From positions 217,055 through 281,054 of the forward strand of contig NZ_JAUAMB010000002.1 in assembly GCF_031010175.1 (NCBI RefSeq): 64,000 nt of DNA, read 5' to 3'. A program made the position numbers and the translations under genes. Under the pieces are notes generated by a model. The model was not told the origin of the DNA and did no database searches. It saw only the letters and a program-made list of their open reading frames with translations. Position 1 is the stretch's first letter, and every line of letters starts with the position of its first letter. Below are positions 18,101 through 24,093 of this stretch, one piece after another. The DNA comes from Halomonas sp. SpR1. Lineage in GTDB: Bacteria; Pseudomonadota; Gammaproteobacteria; Pseudomonadales; Halomonadaceae.

Positions 18101-20450
18101 CATGGAGAAGGTGGCCAACTCTGGCAAGCAGGCTGAATACGACCGTTTGGCCAAGACCGTTTATGACATGACCCGTTTGCGCCGTGATGCAATACGTGAA
18201 GGCGGGCTGGAAGATGACACGGTGGTAGATGCCTGGGAAGCGGCATGGCAGTACTACGTGCCGTTAAAAGGCAATGCTGCCGATGATCCAGGTCGCCCCA
18301 AGACAGGGCGCGGCTTTGAAGTTAGTGGTCGAGAATCGCGCACGGCAGCAGGCCGTAAAAGCATTGCTGACTCTCCATCATCCCAAGTGATCGTTGATGC
18401 CAACGAGTCGCTTATCCGCCGGCGCAAGAACGAAGTCGCGCAGTCGCTTCTCTCGCTGGTGACTGACCACCCCAATCCTTCGTTGTGGGAAGTGTTTACC
18501 GATAACAACCCGGATAAGCAGCGCACGCCGGTGACTGTTACCGACCCTGACACAGGCAAAAACCGCATCGAGGTGCAGGAGCGTCCCGTCAATATGGCGG
18601 GCAACAATAAATACTTCAAAGTAAAGCGGGCAGGGCGCACCTACTACCTCAAGATTCACGACGAGCGCTTGATGAACGCCATGCGCAATGTTGGGCCTGA
18701 GAATAATGGCTTGCTAATCCGTATGGCCAGCACAGCCACTCGGGCAATGTCAGCCATGATGACCAGCTATAACCCTGAATTCATGCTGACCAACTTCACG
18801 CGTGACGTTCAAACTGCGTTGCTGAACCTGACGGCTGAACAGACTCGCGACGACGGTAAGATTAAAGGAGAGGCCGTTGTTCGCCAAACGGCGCGAGACA
18901 TTGGCCCGGCCATGAAGGCGGCTTGGAGAGGCTTGCAAAACAAGCCGGGGAAAAACGACAGCGGTCGTGAGTGGGATACCTGGTTTAAAGAGTTTCAGGA
19001 AGACGGCGCCAAAACGGGCTACTTCGATATGAAGGATATCGGCTCGCAGGCCAAGGAGATTCAATCTATGGTGCGTCGCGCCGACGGTACCACCATGTCG
19101 CATATGCTGAAGGCGCGTAAGAAAACGGCTGACTTCGTTGAAAACATGAATGGTGCTGTTGAGAACGCGGTGCGCCTATCTGCCTACGCCAATGCGCGTC
19201 GTGCCGGTATTTCCCGAAAGCAGGCGGCCAGCCTGGCCAAAAACATGACAGTCAACTTTAACCGCCGTGGGGAAGCGGGTACCGCACTCAACGCGGCGTA
19301 TATGTTTGCCAATGCCTCTGTCCAGGGCACCATGAACTTCGCCCGCACCATGGTAACGGCAAAGAACACGCCGGATGGCAAAAGCCCGATGAACGTATGG
19401 GCGCGTGCCAACATGGCGCAGAAGCTAGCGTTTGGAATGGCGTCAGGTGCGTTCGCCCTGGGCATGCTTAACCGCTGGGCCTCTGAGGAAGATGAAGATG
19501 GCGTTCTGTTTTATGACAAGGTTCCTGACTACGTCAAAGAGCGCAATATCGTCATCATGAGCAGTCTCTGGGGCGGCGAGCCTGATGATTTCATATCAAT
19601 CCCGCTGCCGTATGGCTATAACGTTTTTTCAGTGATCGGTACCCATGCCGAGGCTGTTACCGCAGGCACGCTGGATGCAACCGAGGCGGGTAAAAACCTT
19701 GGCCTAGCAATTCTCGGTAGCTTTTCACCTATCGGCTGGGAAGATTCAGATAGCGCAACCGGCTTGTTTATGAAGAACCTGACGCCAACGCTCGTGCGGT
19801 CATTCGCCCAAGTAGGCTTTAACGAAGACTTTGCGGGTCGCATGATCTACAGGGAGGATCTACCGTTTGGCACGCCGACACCTGATAGCTTGCGCGCCAT
19901 GCCCAGCACGCCAGAGCCCTATAAGGCTATCGCCAGCTTCCTCAATGATTTGACCGGAGGCAGCGAGTATCAAACCGGTAGCGTTGATATTAATCCAGAT
20001 GTCATGCAGCACCTGGTCAACTACTACGGTGGCGGGGCATGGGGCTTTGTCGAAAAATCGTCAAGCTTTGCTGCCCGCGTAGCCACTGGCGAGGAAGTCG
20101 AGCGGTACCGGATACCGTTTGCAGGGCGATTTGCCAGCAGCACCTCGCCTTATCGTGACCAAGCGTTGTTCTATGAACGCCGTGATGAACTCGGGCAGAT
20201 TGCCAATGAAGCGGATGCACTGAAGGGGCGGGAGCGGATCGACTTTCGGCGCAATTATTTCGAGCAAATCCGACTATTCAACCGCGCCAAGAATATCGAA
20301 AAGCAGCTACAGGAGTATCGCAAGCGGCGAGATCGCATCCAGGAAAACGAGACACTCAGTGAGGAAGCTAAGAAGAACCGGATAGAGATGATAGAGAGGC
20401 AAATGAAGCGCCGGGTGGATGACTTTAATCGGCGCTATAACGAGCTTTAG
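12126..20450 (+). CDS. Giant polyvalent protein: ParB-like, twin zincin-like and GNAT-like segments
   Basis: 2774 residues, one continuous frame. The start is ATG 12126 (TAATG); GTG 12144, seven codons in, has AAGGAG six bases ahead and is a real alternative. Seen in order: a Gly/Ala-rich N-terminus; a ParB-nuclease-like segment around 578-700 (VERIEVDPEAYQFR, then ADGHHR); a Gln/Glu coil near 1096-1150; a zincin-like site HEVVGH at 1376-1381; a second, HESVGH, at 1596-1601; a GNAT-like acetyltransferase segment near 1730-1840 (NEGAGSDV; FYKRFGFI); then a 900-residue helical region. Phages and conjugative elements carry such polyvalent proteins, injected with the DNA to act on host defence or chromatin; this role is inferred. 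The metal motif has three residues between E and H rather than the classic two. It ends the late operon. Confidence 0.85.
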   Translation: MSKEPRVNAAENRTLPKWTDIANDPDFQAADWQTKQRVRGEFYRRAIEPQVPESLRADVQSQFFTRTEADVFGRQEEKPASEDSSTDSPNLASNALRNAGERGLDLAGNALQFVGNMADRGEKAITDALGGINPGVIGGSSDEMRERGYEPDVELGGFGLDFTMRAKPEDTSTGLIDTGQAVEDISLGYQPNYTIDRALDEPSLKTLAGAAAEQGPAALADMAGLVVSLPAYLAARTQEIGEGRVENDGREGMPEGRDYAVSGPTAAASVLLDRFALGRLLPGGKNAVTSARQIPGAVGRAAGTEGLTEAIQEGGIEYAGESVGTEAGWDPVTAGRRAAGGVIVGAPTGGAVRGGTAGMELRGSRRQGGGEPETDPAPIEEPAPADGAAPSPKAETANVEAVGTAAELIAKPRFELSSAEREVRDSISYGDAFKALRAAAEERGDSDAVAELDAVSGEISAALEAETMARTRNDGEAFTAIREQLQSASERFTRVMDRLNAPASSVDSSQERNNEDGNAEWKEAWREQAAEDGIADYDPNADLPDTTIDIDGQQDKPTTTVANESIEQAPNQPSANPDRMLPRRVPVERIEVDPEAYQFRTDVNEVGVDSRLAGVKSWDDLRAGNLILHERLDGSLFAADGHHRINLAKQLSQPDVNAIVLREADGVTVEDARREAAEANIAAGNATAIDAAKVFRNSEEDTSNTIAQRNLPRSQVVRDGIDIAKLEDEPFGAVLNQVVTEKDGASIGRAFEDADQQLAAIDVFQRVKPTNENQRAILVNEIRQAGFANSQSDQMGMFGDDPSQSLIGERVRLMDNLRQSLVRDRRLFATLNDNAQTAEQAGNRIARDQNEALQDASAQAVDLLQRATTTPEINQQINDAARRVNEGESLSSVTRELKEALLHGPNATATKQSRTPASSDGSTPQTRVEQREDNAVPGRDDSRAASAGEQRLGAGEREQTAGNVTLKADGSPFQTRRAVELSKRFRESPNAEPVEVEGGWGFTSQQTDATRTGQSSRSPQHIKWQRRSNGSRVWEGSDGTVIADHSISSGGNRIPLFMVFADQQAFHRGDNFTSGKTLTEAKHLASTVERPAQQQEAFLESQTEDSLAQREQQREQAEQADAQQRQEETQRAQADRDLKDFNLTGSDRQADVLAAGGQSDLLGAQPSLESATQATEQPSPKSTRPRKPAKLTPRQQRVSDAFGGAMPGDTINLLTDVGYSKAGNAYTIDSINKDGTLQATNVERGSSVLISQGDWTLASRRSKAPIVEVITQAGQGELREQEAMYSLRSVVRGDGQERGVDLKEAQRIADAFMADYNGHIPLDIMVVNRQEDAYGAAATRDKVGTIKGAYHSGSGKLVLVAANLRSARDGRETLRHEVVGHFGLNTFEPAIKRRILDRILETEKVPSLRPAWRHVNRHYPAATTPADIRAEEVFAYLAEREKGRFGAVWDRVLSLLNRAMRQAGLSKHTLSRAELHDLASTISKEIRDGRRQQRTFPETDQDQFQKEDAEPLSNNAEPKAAQVTVSDINSSLKRMPELADTRVIQSATELPSDALMGMMLRGINPSDVRGMFVGGELYVVADNMASVDEAVRTAVHESVGHKGIRGVLGAELEPLMLEVYKSHTRSQAGRDNIAAIQAAYPFIDVTTHEGKVTLAEELVAHYIEDSNGSPTLSQRIKSTVRRLLRKLFPNIEWRTNDILALGEQSRRWLRRQQAQRDLTSQDETLYSLMEQQSSITHRELSKQLRDEYPGLKLDMASRGQRVTISRIVSPSENEGAGSDVMRRLTQWADASDKTLALTPSSDFGGNVKRLREFYKRFGFIDNKGRNKDYEISESMYREPDHGVGEQRFSLNAPPGTPGGNFSDSDSTNFAMPDEALTDTAIRKTADKMRPLKILEDAIRRSGREIEEEADVYLAEELFHGKAEYDLRQLREQYVEPLAKGLARAKISQADLDEYLYARHAPERNATIAERNPDKPDMQDGGSGMTNARAAEIMEKVANSGKQAEYDRLAKTVYDMTRLRRDAIREGGLEDDTVVDAWEAAWQYYVPLKGNAADDPGRPKTGRGFEVSGRESRTAAGRKSIADSPSSQVIVDANESLIRRRKNEVAQSLLSLVTDHPNPSLWEVFTDNNPDKQRTPVTVTDPDTGKNRIEVQERPVNMAGNNKYFKVKRAGRTYYLKIHDERLMNAMRNVGPENNGLLIRMASTATRAMSAMMTSYNPEFMLTNFTRDVQTALLNLTAEQTRDDGKIKGEAVVRQTARDIGPAMKAAWRGLQNKPGKNDSGREWDTWFKEFQEDGAKTGYFDMKDIGSQAKEIQSMVRRADGTTMSHMLKARKKTADFVENMNGAVENAVRLSAYANARRAGISRKQAASLAKNMTVNFNRRGEAGTALNAAYMFANASVQGTMNFARTMVTAKNTPDGKSPMNVWARANMAQKLAFGMASGAFALGMLNRWASEEDEDGVLFYDKVPDYVKERNIVIMSSLWGGEPDDFISIPLPYGYNVFSVIGTHAEAVTAGTLDATEAGKNLGLAILGSFSPIGWEDSDSATGLFMKNLTPTLVRSFAQVGFNEDFAGRMIYREDLPFGTPTPDSLRAMPSTPEPYKAIASFLNDLTGGSEYQTGSVDINPDVMQHLVNYYGGGAWGFVEKSSSFAARVATGEEVERYRIPFAGRFASSTSPYRDQALFYERRDELGQIANEADALKGRERIDFRRNYFEQIRLFNRAKNIEKQLQEYRKRRDRIQENETLSEEAKKNRIEMIERQMKRRVDDFNRRYNEL
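14833..15018 (+). other. Out-of-frame ORF inside the giant gene, possible overlapping gene or frameshift scar
   Basis: In another plus frame than the giant protein, an ATG at 14833 (AAGGA 12-16 bases upstream) opens 61 codons ending TAA. The translation is protein-like: NHVHQHLATDRLRKQGWSNE followed by KITQYLDETTHEQRVQANNA. Over the same bases the giant protein reads a Ser/Thr/Arg/Gly-rich linker (residues about 905-965). Either a small gene is overprinted here, or a pair of compensating frameshifts replaced a former helical domain by linker. No independent evidence decides. Confidence 0.3.
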
Positions 20451-20464
20451 GGAAGGAGTGTCTC

Positions 20465-20498
20465 AGCCCTCAATGATTCTACTGGTTTTGTTGAGGGC
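20465..20498. other. Intergenic hairpin between convergent genes
   Basis: GCCCTCAA and TTGAGGGC form a perfect 8-bp inverted repeat around a 17-base loop, overlapping the end of the minus-strand gene that stops at 20479 and lying 15 bases after the giant gene. No T-run follows on either strand, so a classic terminator is not supported. It may still stabilise or end the convergent transcripts. Confidence 0.4.
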
Positions 20499-20688
20499 CT
20501 ATGTCCAACATATCCATTCGCGTCTCCCAGTCATCCACTAAACGGCGCTGCTGGTTTTCTGGCAGCATCTGGAAAAGCATTTGAGTCTGTTGGCGCAGGT
20601 CGGATATGTCTTCTCTAGCAGCAAAATAAAGGCCTGCAAAAAGCGTGGAAGCAAAAAATAGCAATAGAATTATGCCGTTTTTATCCAT
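20479..20688 (-). CDS. Small single-span membrane protein
   Basis: 69 residues: residues 5-24 are one transmembrane segment (GIILLLFFASTLFAGLYFAA) and the rest is an amphipathic, charged helix rich in Gln, Asp and Arg. The topology resembles Rz-type inner-membrane spanins or small phage regulatory membrane peptides, but no partner outer-membrane spanin overlaps it. It is the last of the leftward set (DUF4065 gene, two-span protein, this gene), so it may be part of that accessory operon rather than a lysis gene. Unrecognised family. Confidence 0.5.
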   Translation of the reverse strand: MDKNGIILLLFFASTLFAGLYFAAREDISDLRQQTQMLFQMLPENQQRRLVDDWETRMDMLDIGPQQNQ

Positions 20689-20755
20689 TATGACACCGAA
20701 GAAGGTAAGCTTTTTTAGAAGTCTAATAAACGGAGGGGTGAACGGCGAGGGCCTG

Positions 20756-21223
20756 CTATTGCTTTTGGTCTGGCTTGGGTGTTTCCACTTTTCCTTCAGC
20801 CGCCTGTTCAGTCTTGGGCGCTTCCGGTTTGTTCTCAGCAGGAGGTTGAGGCTCCGGCTTCTTAAGGCCTAGATTAATCCTAGGTAGCAGCTGGTTTAGC
20901 CAGAAGTGAATTTCTTCAACGCCCATTCGACGGGCAAAAATAAGCAGGGCGAACAACTGTGTGACTCCTACCACCAGAGGAAGAGTCCAAGTATCAACAC
21001 CCTGCATTGCCCATACGTCGAAAATAATTACTAGTGCGACAACGAAAAGAAATCGATCTTCGCGACGACCGTCTTTCTCTCTAGCGAGCTCCTGTTCAAC
21101 ATCCACCAATGCACTGCTATCTGGGTAATTCTTAGCTGGCTTGCTAACTGGGTTCCCTGCTAGTTGATCAAGCTCGTTCTTTTGCCCAAGGCTCGGTGGT
21201 GGGGAACCGCTCTCTGTACTCAT
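20756..21223 (-). CDS. Two-span membrane protein, possible PanT-like toxin partner
   Basis: 155 residues. An acidic, flexible N-terminus (1-50) leads into charged KDGRREDR, then two transmembrane segments (about 58-74, FLFVVALVIIFDVWA, and 79-97, WTLPLVVGVTQLFALLI), a short amphipathic helix with RRMGVEEIHFWL, and a Pro/Lys/Glu-rich tail from 121. I recall similar two-span proteins encoded next to DUF4065 proteins. Panacea (DUF4065) antitoxins are known to pair with varied toxins, including small membrane-damaging ones. Its start lies inside the last 56 bases of the DUF4065 gene, which argues for coupled expression. A toxin role is inference; a holin-like or superinfection-exclusion role is also possible. 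Confidence 0.5.
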   Translation of the reverse strand: MSTESGSPPPSLGQKNELDQLAGNPVSKPAKNYPDSSALVDVEQELAREKDGRREDRFLFVVALVIIFDVWAMQGVDTWTLPLVVGVTQLFALLIFARRMGVEEIHFWLNQLLPRINLGLKKPEPQPPAENKPEAPKTEQAAEGKVETPKPDQKQ

Positions 21224-21644
21224 TAATTATCATTTCCTGTTCAATTGGAACATTCCGCATGCCGGGTACGTAGCTGTGCGCCCAAGCAGAAATAGGTTCG
21301 TGGGTGATATCCACTAACCGGAAGGGCTCTAAGCTGCCCAAGCGTCCAACAGCATCTATGATGATTTGGCCTTCTTCGGTACTCGGGTCAAGATCAGGAA
21401 TATGATTGAAAATATTCTGAATATTCGAGCTGCCATAACTAGATGCATAGTTGTAAACAGAGGGAAGCACTGGCCCATATGGCCACGCCTGAAAACGCTC
21501 GTCATTGATCAACGGTTCACCATCGTGGCGACCTGAATAAATCATGTGCGCAATATAAAGTATTTTGTGCAGCTGTAAATTGCTCAACGCCCAACCGGAC
21601 GCTGCACATGCTGCCTTGGCTGCCTGCATAGCGGAGATAGCCAT
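21168..21644 (-). CDS. Panacea/DUF4065 (SocA/GepA-like) protein, possible antitoxin
   Basis: 158 residues with the hallmarks of the DUF4065 or Panacea domain: LSNLQLHKILYIAHMIYSG near residue 20, RFQAWPYGPVLPSVYNYAS near 50, and the conserved Trp-x-Tyr-Gly-Pro-Val core. The family includes SocA of Caulobacter, a proteolytic adaptor antitoxin, and PanA antitoxins found in many toxin-antitoxin pairs of phages. The ATG at 21644 has a strong GGAGG a few bases upstream on the minus strand. The downstream membrane protein overlaps its 3' end by 56 bases. Position next to the repressor suggests expression in the lysogen, where a toxin-antitoxin pair would protect against other phages or maintain the prophage. 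Confidence 0.75.
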   Translation of the reverse strand: MAISAMQAAKAACAASGWALSNLQLHKILYIAHMIYSGRHDGEPLINDERFQAWPYGPVLPSVYNYASSYGSSNIQNIFNHIPDLDPSTEEGQIIIDAVGRLGSLEPFRLVDITHEPISAWAHSYVPGMRNVPIEQEMIINEYRERFPTTEPWAKERA

Positions 21645-21780
21645 TGTTACCTCCTTCCAAAAACCGTAAGGGTATTGGTGTGTGTAGTTACAACATAGCG
21701 CATTTTGCTACCTGTTAGATAGCTAATAGCCGCAAAGGTTTAGGCCTAATCCTTTTTGCTAGCGGTAGGGGTAGGGCGCG

Positions 21781-22443
21781 CTAGCTTGCGACCTTATTTC
21801 TATATATAAGCTGAAGCACCACAACACCCCATATTCTGAAGCTTTCATCATCCACAGCTAATGCTGGAAATTGGGGGTTAAGGGGCACCAGAAATTGACA
21901 ATCGTTTAGCTCTACCGAGTACCGCTTAAAAATAGGCTCCCCTCCTATTTCCGCCAAGACGTCATCGCCACTTGCAGCGGGGACATTTGGATCAACAACT
22001 ATTACAGAACCATCTGGGTACTCGGGAGCCATGCTGTTGCCGCGAACTACTAAGGCAAATGCTTCATCGCTGGCAACATCCGGGATAGGTAGTACTTGTT
22101 GAAAAAATCCGGTGTTTCGATTTCTGATGCTATCAATTGACCAATTTAAAATCGGAACATGGGGAGCCGCAAGCGAATCCCTCATGCTGTCCTCAGTGAG
22201 TATATCAAGGTCTGATTCTTCGTCGCCAAACTCAAGCCATTCCGCCGTGGTTCCTAGCGCTGAAGCTAATCTTTCTAGCGTATCTGCCCTGGGCTCTGAC
22301 TTACCCCTTTCGTATGAAGATATTTGGCGCTGGCTAACGCCTGAAATTGCAGAAAGCTCACCTTGGTTGACTCCAAAAGACTTTCTTTTAAATTTCAGTC
22401 TGTTGCCAATTGTTGGTGATGTCCTGTAGTCATCCATAGTCAT
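21781..22443 (-). CDS. CI-like prophage repressor (XRE HTH plus S24 domain)
   Basis: 220 residues. Residues 11-70 are a XRE-type helix-turn-helix (GNRLKFKRKSFGVNQGELS; SQRQISSYERGKSEPR). Residues about 95-215 are a LexA/CI-type S24 domain with the serine in RGNSMAP (Ser137) and lysine in EPIFKRY (Lys173). I do not see the Ala-Gly or Cys-Gly bond usually cut during SOS induction in the linker (70-110). Induction may therefore depend on the antirepressor encoded divergently, as in P22-type control. It reads leftward from 22443, opposite the Arc-like/antirepressor pair, which is the usual layout for a lysis-lysogeny switch. Confidence 0.88.
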   Translation of the reverse strand: MTMDDYRTSPTIGNRLKFKRKSFGVNQGELSAISGVSQRQISSYERGKSEPRADTLERLASALGTTAEWLEFGDEESDLDILTEDSMRDSLAAPHVPILNWSIDSIRNRNTGFFQQVLPIPDVASDEAFALVVRGNSMAPEYPDGSVIVVDPNVPAASGDDVLAEIGGEPIFKRYSVELNDCQFLVPLNPQFPALAVDDESFRIWGVVVLQLIYRNKVAS

Positions 22444-22471
22444 AAATACCTATTTGGCACCTTATTTTCAC

Positions 22472-22500
22472 TTGCAAGAAGTCGTATATGACTCTAGCAT
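22472..22500 (+). promoter_or_regulatory. Likely early rightward promoter with operator-like spacer
   Basis: TTGCAA (22472-22477), a 17-base spacer and TAGCAT (22495-22500) form a plausible sigma70 promoter driving the Arc-like and antirepressor genes. The spacer contains GTCGTATATGAC (22481-22492), an imperfect palindrome that may be the repressor operator. It lies in the 99-base gap between divergent starts. Confidence 0.45.
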
Positions 22501-22542
22501 TGGTCGTGTAAGGCAAATTAAACGACTGTGAAAGGGATCATT

Positions 22543-22755
22543 ATGACCATTTCAAACATGCACCCTACTTCTATTCGATTGCAGCCTCATGAGGTTGATC
22601 GTATTCGCGAGGCGGGTAGCCAAAATTGCCGCTCCCTTACTGCCGAGCTTCGTTACCGCGCACTCGCTTGGGATGGAATGAAGGAGCGAGCGGAAAAAGC
22701 AGAACAAGCGATGTATCAAATGCTGCTGGGCGGCCAGGCCCAGCAGCGCGGTTAA
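22543..22755 (+). CDS. Arc-like ribbon-helix-helix repressor
   Basis: 70 residues from ATG 22543; AAAGGGA at 22531-22537 favours it over GTG 22528. The sequence follows the P22 Arc/Mnt pattern: a beta strand HPTSIRLQP, then helix EVDRIREAG, then RSLTAELRYRALAW, where Arc has RSVNSEIYQRV. A ribbon-helix-helix dimer binding DNA is expected. In P22, arc sits directly before ant and controls it; here the order is the same, 23 bases before the antirepressor. It is probably the first early gene, repressing its own promoter and limiting antirepressor synthesis. Confidence 0.75.
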   Translation: MTISNMHPTSIRLQPHEVDRIREAGSQNCRSLTAELRYRALAWDGMKERAEKAEQAMYQMLLGGQAQQRG

Positions 22756-22778
22756 ACCCCGATCCAAGGAATATAACC

Positions 22779-23717
22779 ATGAAAGATTCTAGCACTAGCG
22801 CCGTGACAGTTCCATTTAACGGAAACAACCTGTTCCTTGTCGAACACAACCACGAGCCTTATGTTCCAATGCGCCCCGTGGTTACCGGTATGGGCTTAGC
22901 TTGGCAGACTCAACAAAAGAAACTTTCTGAAAATACAAGAAGGTGGGGAACCGTCACCCTCAGGGTGACGGTTGGTAAAGACGGTAAATCACGCGAGATG
23001 GTAAGCATCCCCTTGAGAAAGCTCTTTGGATGGATGAGTACCATACAAGTTTCTCGCGTCAAAACAGAATCGCAAGAAGCAGTTAAAAAATATCAAGATG
23101 AATGTGATGATGTTCTTGCTGACCATTGGACAAAAGGCAGTTTGAAGCAACCATCTTCAAGAGGGTTGCCTAATCCACTATCGCCCAGTTGCCAGCGTGG
23201 CCTTCAAAAAGCTATTGCTTCGCGCATCTATTCCCAGGTCGTTAAAGATCGGCGTCCAGCAGCGTTCAAGAAAATCTACAGCCATCTAAAAGATCGCTTC
23301 GGCGTAGCCAAGTATGACCAGATACCTGACGAGCGCTATACAGAGGCGCTGGGCGCAGTCGAAACCTACTCCTTTAACGGTGATTTTTTAGAAGCAGAGG
23401 CATTGCCTGAAGCCAAACAGGTTAAGGTGCTTGATCTAGACGCATGGCTGGATATGAACCACTACATCCAGCACCGTCAGAAGGATTCGCGGTATGTGTT
23501 GATAGCGCCTAAATACTTGATCGACTCTGAGTATCGCTCTCCAACTCTGCGGCTAGTCAAAGAAATGGAAGCGGAAGGGCATAGCCTGGATGCATGCCGC
23601 CTTGAGGTCATTAGCCTGCGACACCATCTTTCAAGCTGTATTAGCAAAATTGAGCAGATGATGGGGATTGCTCAGGGTATTAAAGTGCAAGCAGTGAGCT
23701 TCACTCGCCAGCAATAA
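22779..23717 (+). CDS. ant: Phage antirepressor, P22 Ant family
   Basis: 312 residues from ATG 22779, preceded by AAGGA; a longer reading from 22626 overlaps the Arc-like gene and is rejected. Residues 5-125 match the P22 antirepressor N-terminal domain (VPFNGNNLFLVEHNHEPYVP, then MRPVVTGMGLAWQTQQKKL, then SIPLRKLFGWM). The C-terminal half is helical, with a possible DNA- or protein-binding region. Ant proteins bind and inactivate the prophage repressor, causing induction. It lies behind the Arc-like gene and ends at a strong terminator. Confidence 0.85.
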   Translation: MKDSSTSAVTVPFNGNNLFLVEHNHEPYVPMRPVVTGMGLAWQTQQKKLSENTRRWGTVTLRVTVGKDGKSREMVSIPLRKLFGWMSTIQVSRVKTESQEAVKKYQDECDDVLADHWTKGSLKQPSSRGLPNPLSPSCQRGLQKAIASRIYSQVVKDRRPAAFKKIYSHLKDRFGVAKYDQIPDERYTEALGAVETYSFNGDFLEAEALPEAKQVKVLDLDAWLDMNHYIQHRQKDSRYVLIAPKYLIDSEYRSPTLRLVKEMEAEGHSLDACRLEVISLRHHLSSCISKIEQMMGIAQGIKVQAVSFTRQQ

Positions 23718-23737
23718 TAGTAGGCATCATGTATAAG

Positions 23738-23759
23738 AGCCGCCTTCGGGCGGCTTTTT
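23738..23759 (+). terminator. Rho-independent terminator after the antirepressor
   Basis: AGCCGCC (23738-23744), TTCG tetraloop, GGCGGCT (23749-23755) and a T run to 23759. A textbook UUCG-capped terminator 20 bases past the antirepressor stop. Confidence 0.9.
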
Positions 23760-23766
23760 ACTACCC

Positions 23767-23904
23767 TCAGTTGCGTTGCTCATCCACCAACCTATCCAGG
23801 CGCTCGATAAAGGTAGGCTTCGGTACCGTGCCGCCGGTTAGCTCTTCAAGGCGAGCAGCCGCCACGGCAAGCACGTTGACTAGGCCTATTACGCAGTCGG
23901 GTGA
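23767..23904 (-). pseudogene. Minus-strand gene remnant at the prophage edge
   Basis: Between an in-frame TAA (23905-23907) and a TGA (23767-23769) the minus strand reads a protein-like segment: GLVNVLAVAAARLEELTGG, then TVPKPTFIERLDRLVDEQRN. There is no ATG; a GTG at 23874 would give 35 residues. Alternation of hydrophobic and charged residues suggests the C-terminus of a real gene cut off by a stop or by recombination. The parent is not recognised. The rest of the 377-base gap 23718-24093 holds the antirepressor terminator and, beyond 23908, AT-rich DNA leading to lepA in which I see no gene and no convincing promoter. Confidence 0.35.
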
Positions 23905-24093
23905 TTAGCTTTGTATCCGTCAATTTTCTATAGAAGTATTCTACTGGGTTTCCATGATAGATCTCTTGCAATTTGAATGAACATAGCACCGGAACCTCGC
24001 TAACGGTACAATGCTCTCAAATTTATATTGCACGCACCAAGCAACTATTTTTATCGTACACGGTTGCGTACATACCCCGGATTAAATCGGCAA

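Larger units (their letters stand above)
1..23910. mobile_element. Prophage, right-hand part (left end outside window)
   Basis: From the left edge to just upstream of lepA the genes are of phage type: tail fibre, fibre adaptor, tail tip, ejection-type proteins, a giant polyvalent protein, CI-like repressor, Arc-like protein and P22-type antirepressor. Late genes run rightward with overlapping starts and stops. Lysogeny-side genes sit at the right end around 20.5-23.7 kb. No contractile sheath, tape measure or baseplate gene is seen here, and the nozzle-like and ejection-type genes suggest a short-tailed (podovirus-like) virion; this is inference. No integrase, terminase, portal or capsid gene lies in the window, so they must be to the left if the prophage is complete. 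The right boundary could not be fixed because the other attachment site is not visible. The end coordinate is a best guess, just after a minus-strand gene remnant. Confidence 0.9.

Noticed and set aside
23959..23971. AGATCTCTTGCAA resembles the right half of the palindrome at 4551-4570
   Set aside because: One mismatch in 13 bases, no inverted partner; a chance match in 64 kb is plausible, so I do not call it an attachment core or operator.
24028..24093. N-terminal extension of lepA from TTG 24028
   Set aside because: LepA proteins begin near the ATG at 24094, and the extension is basic, unlike the family.
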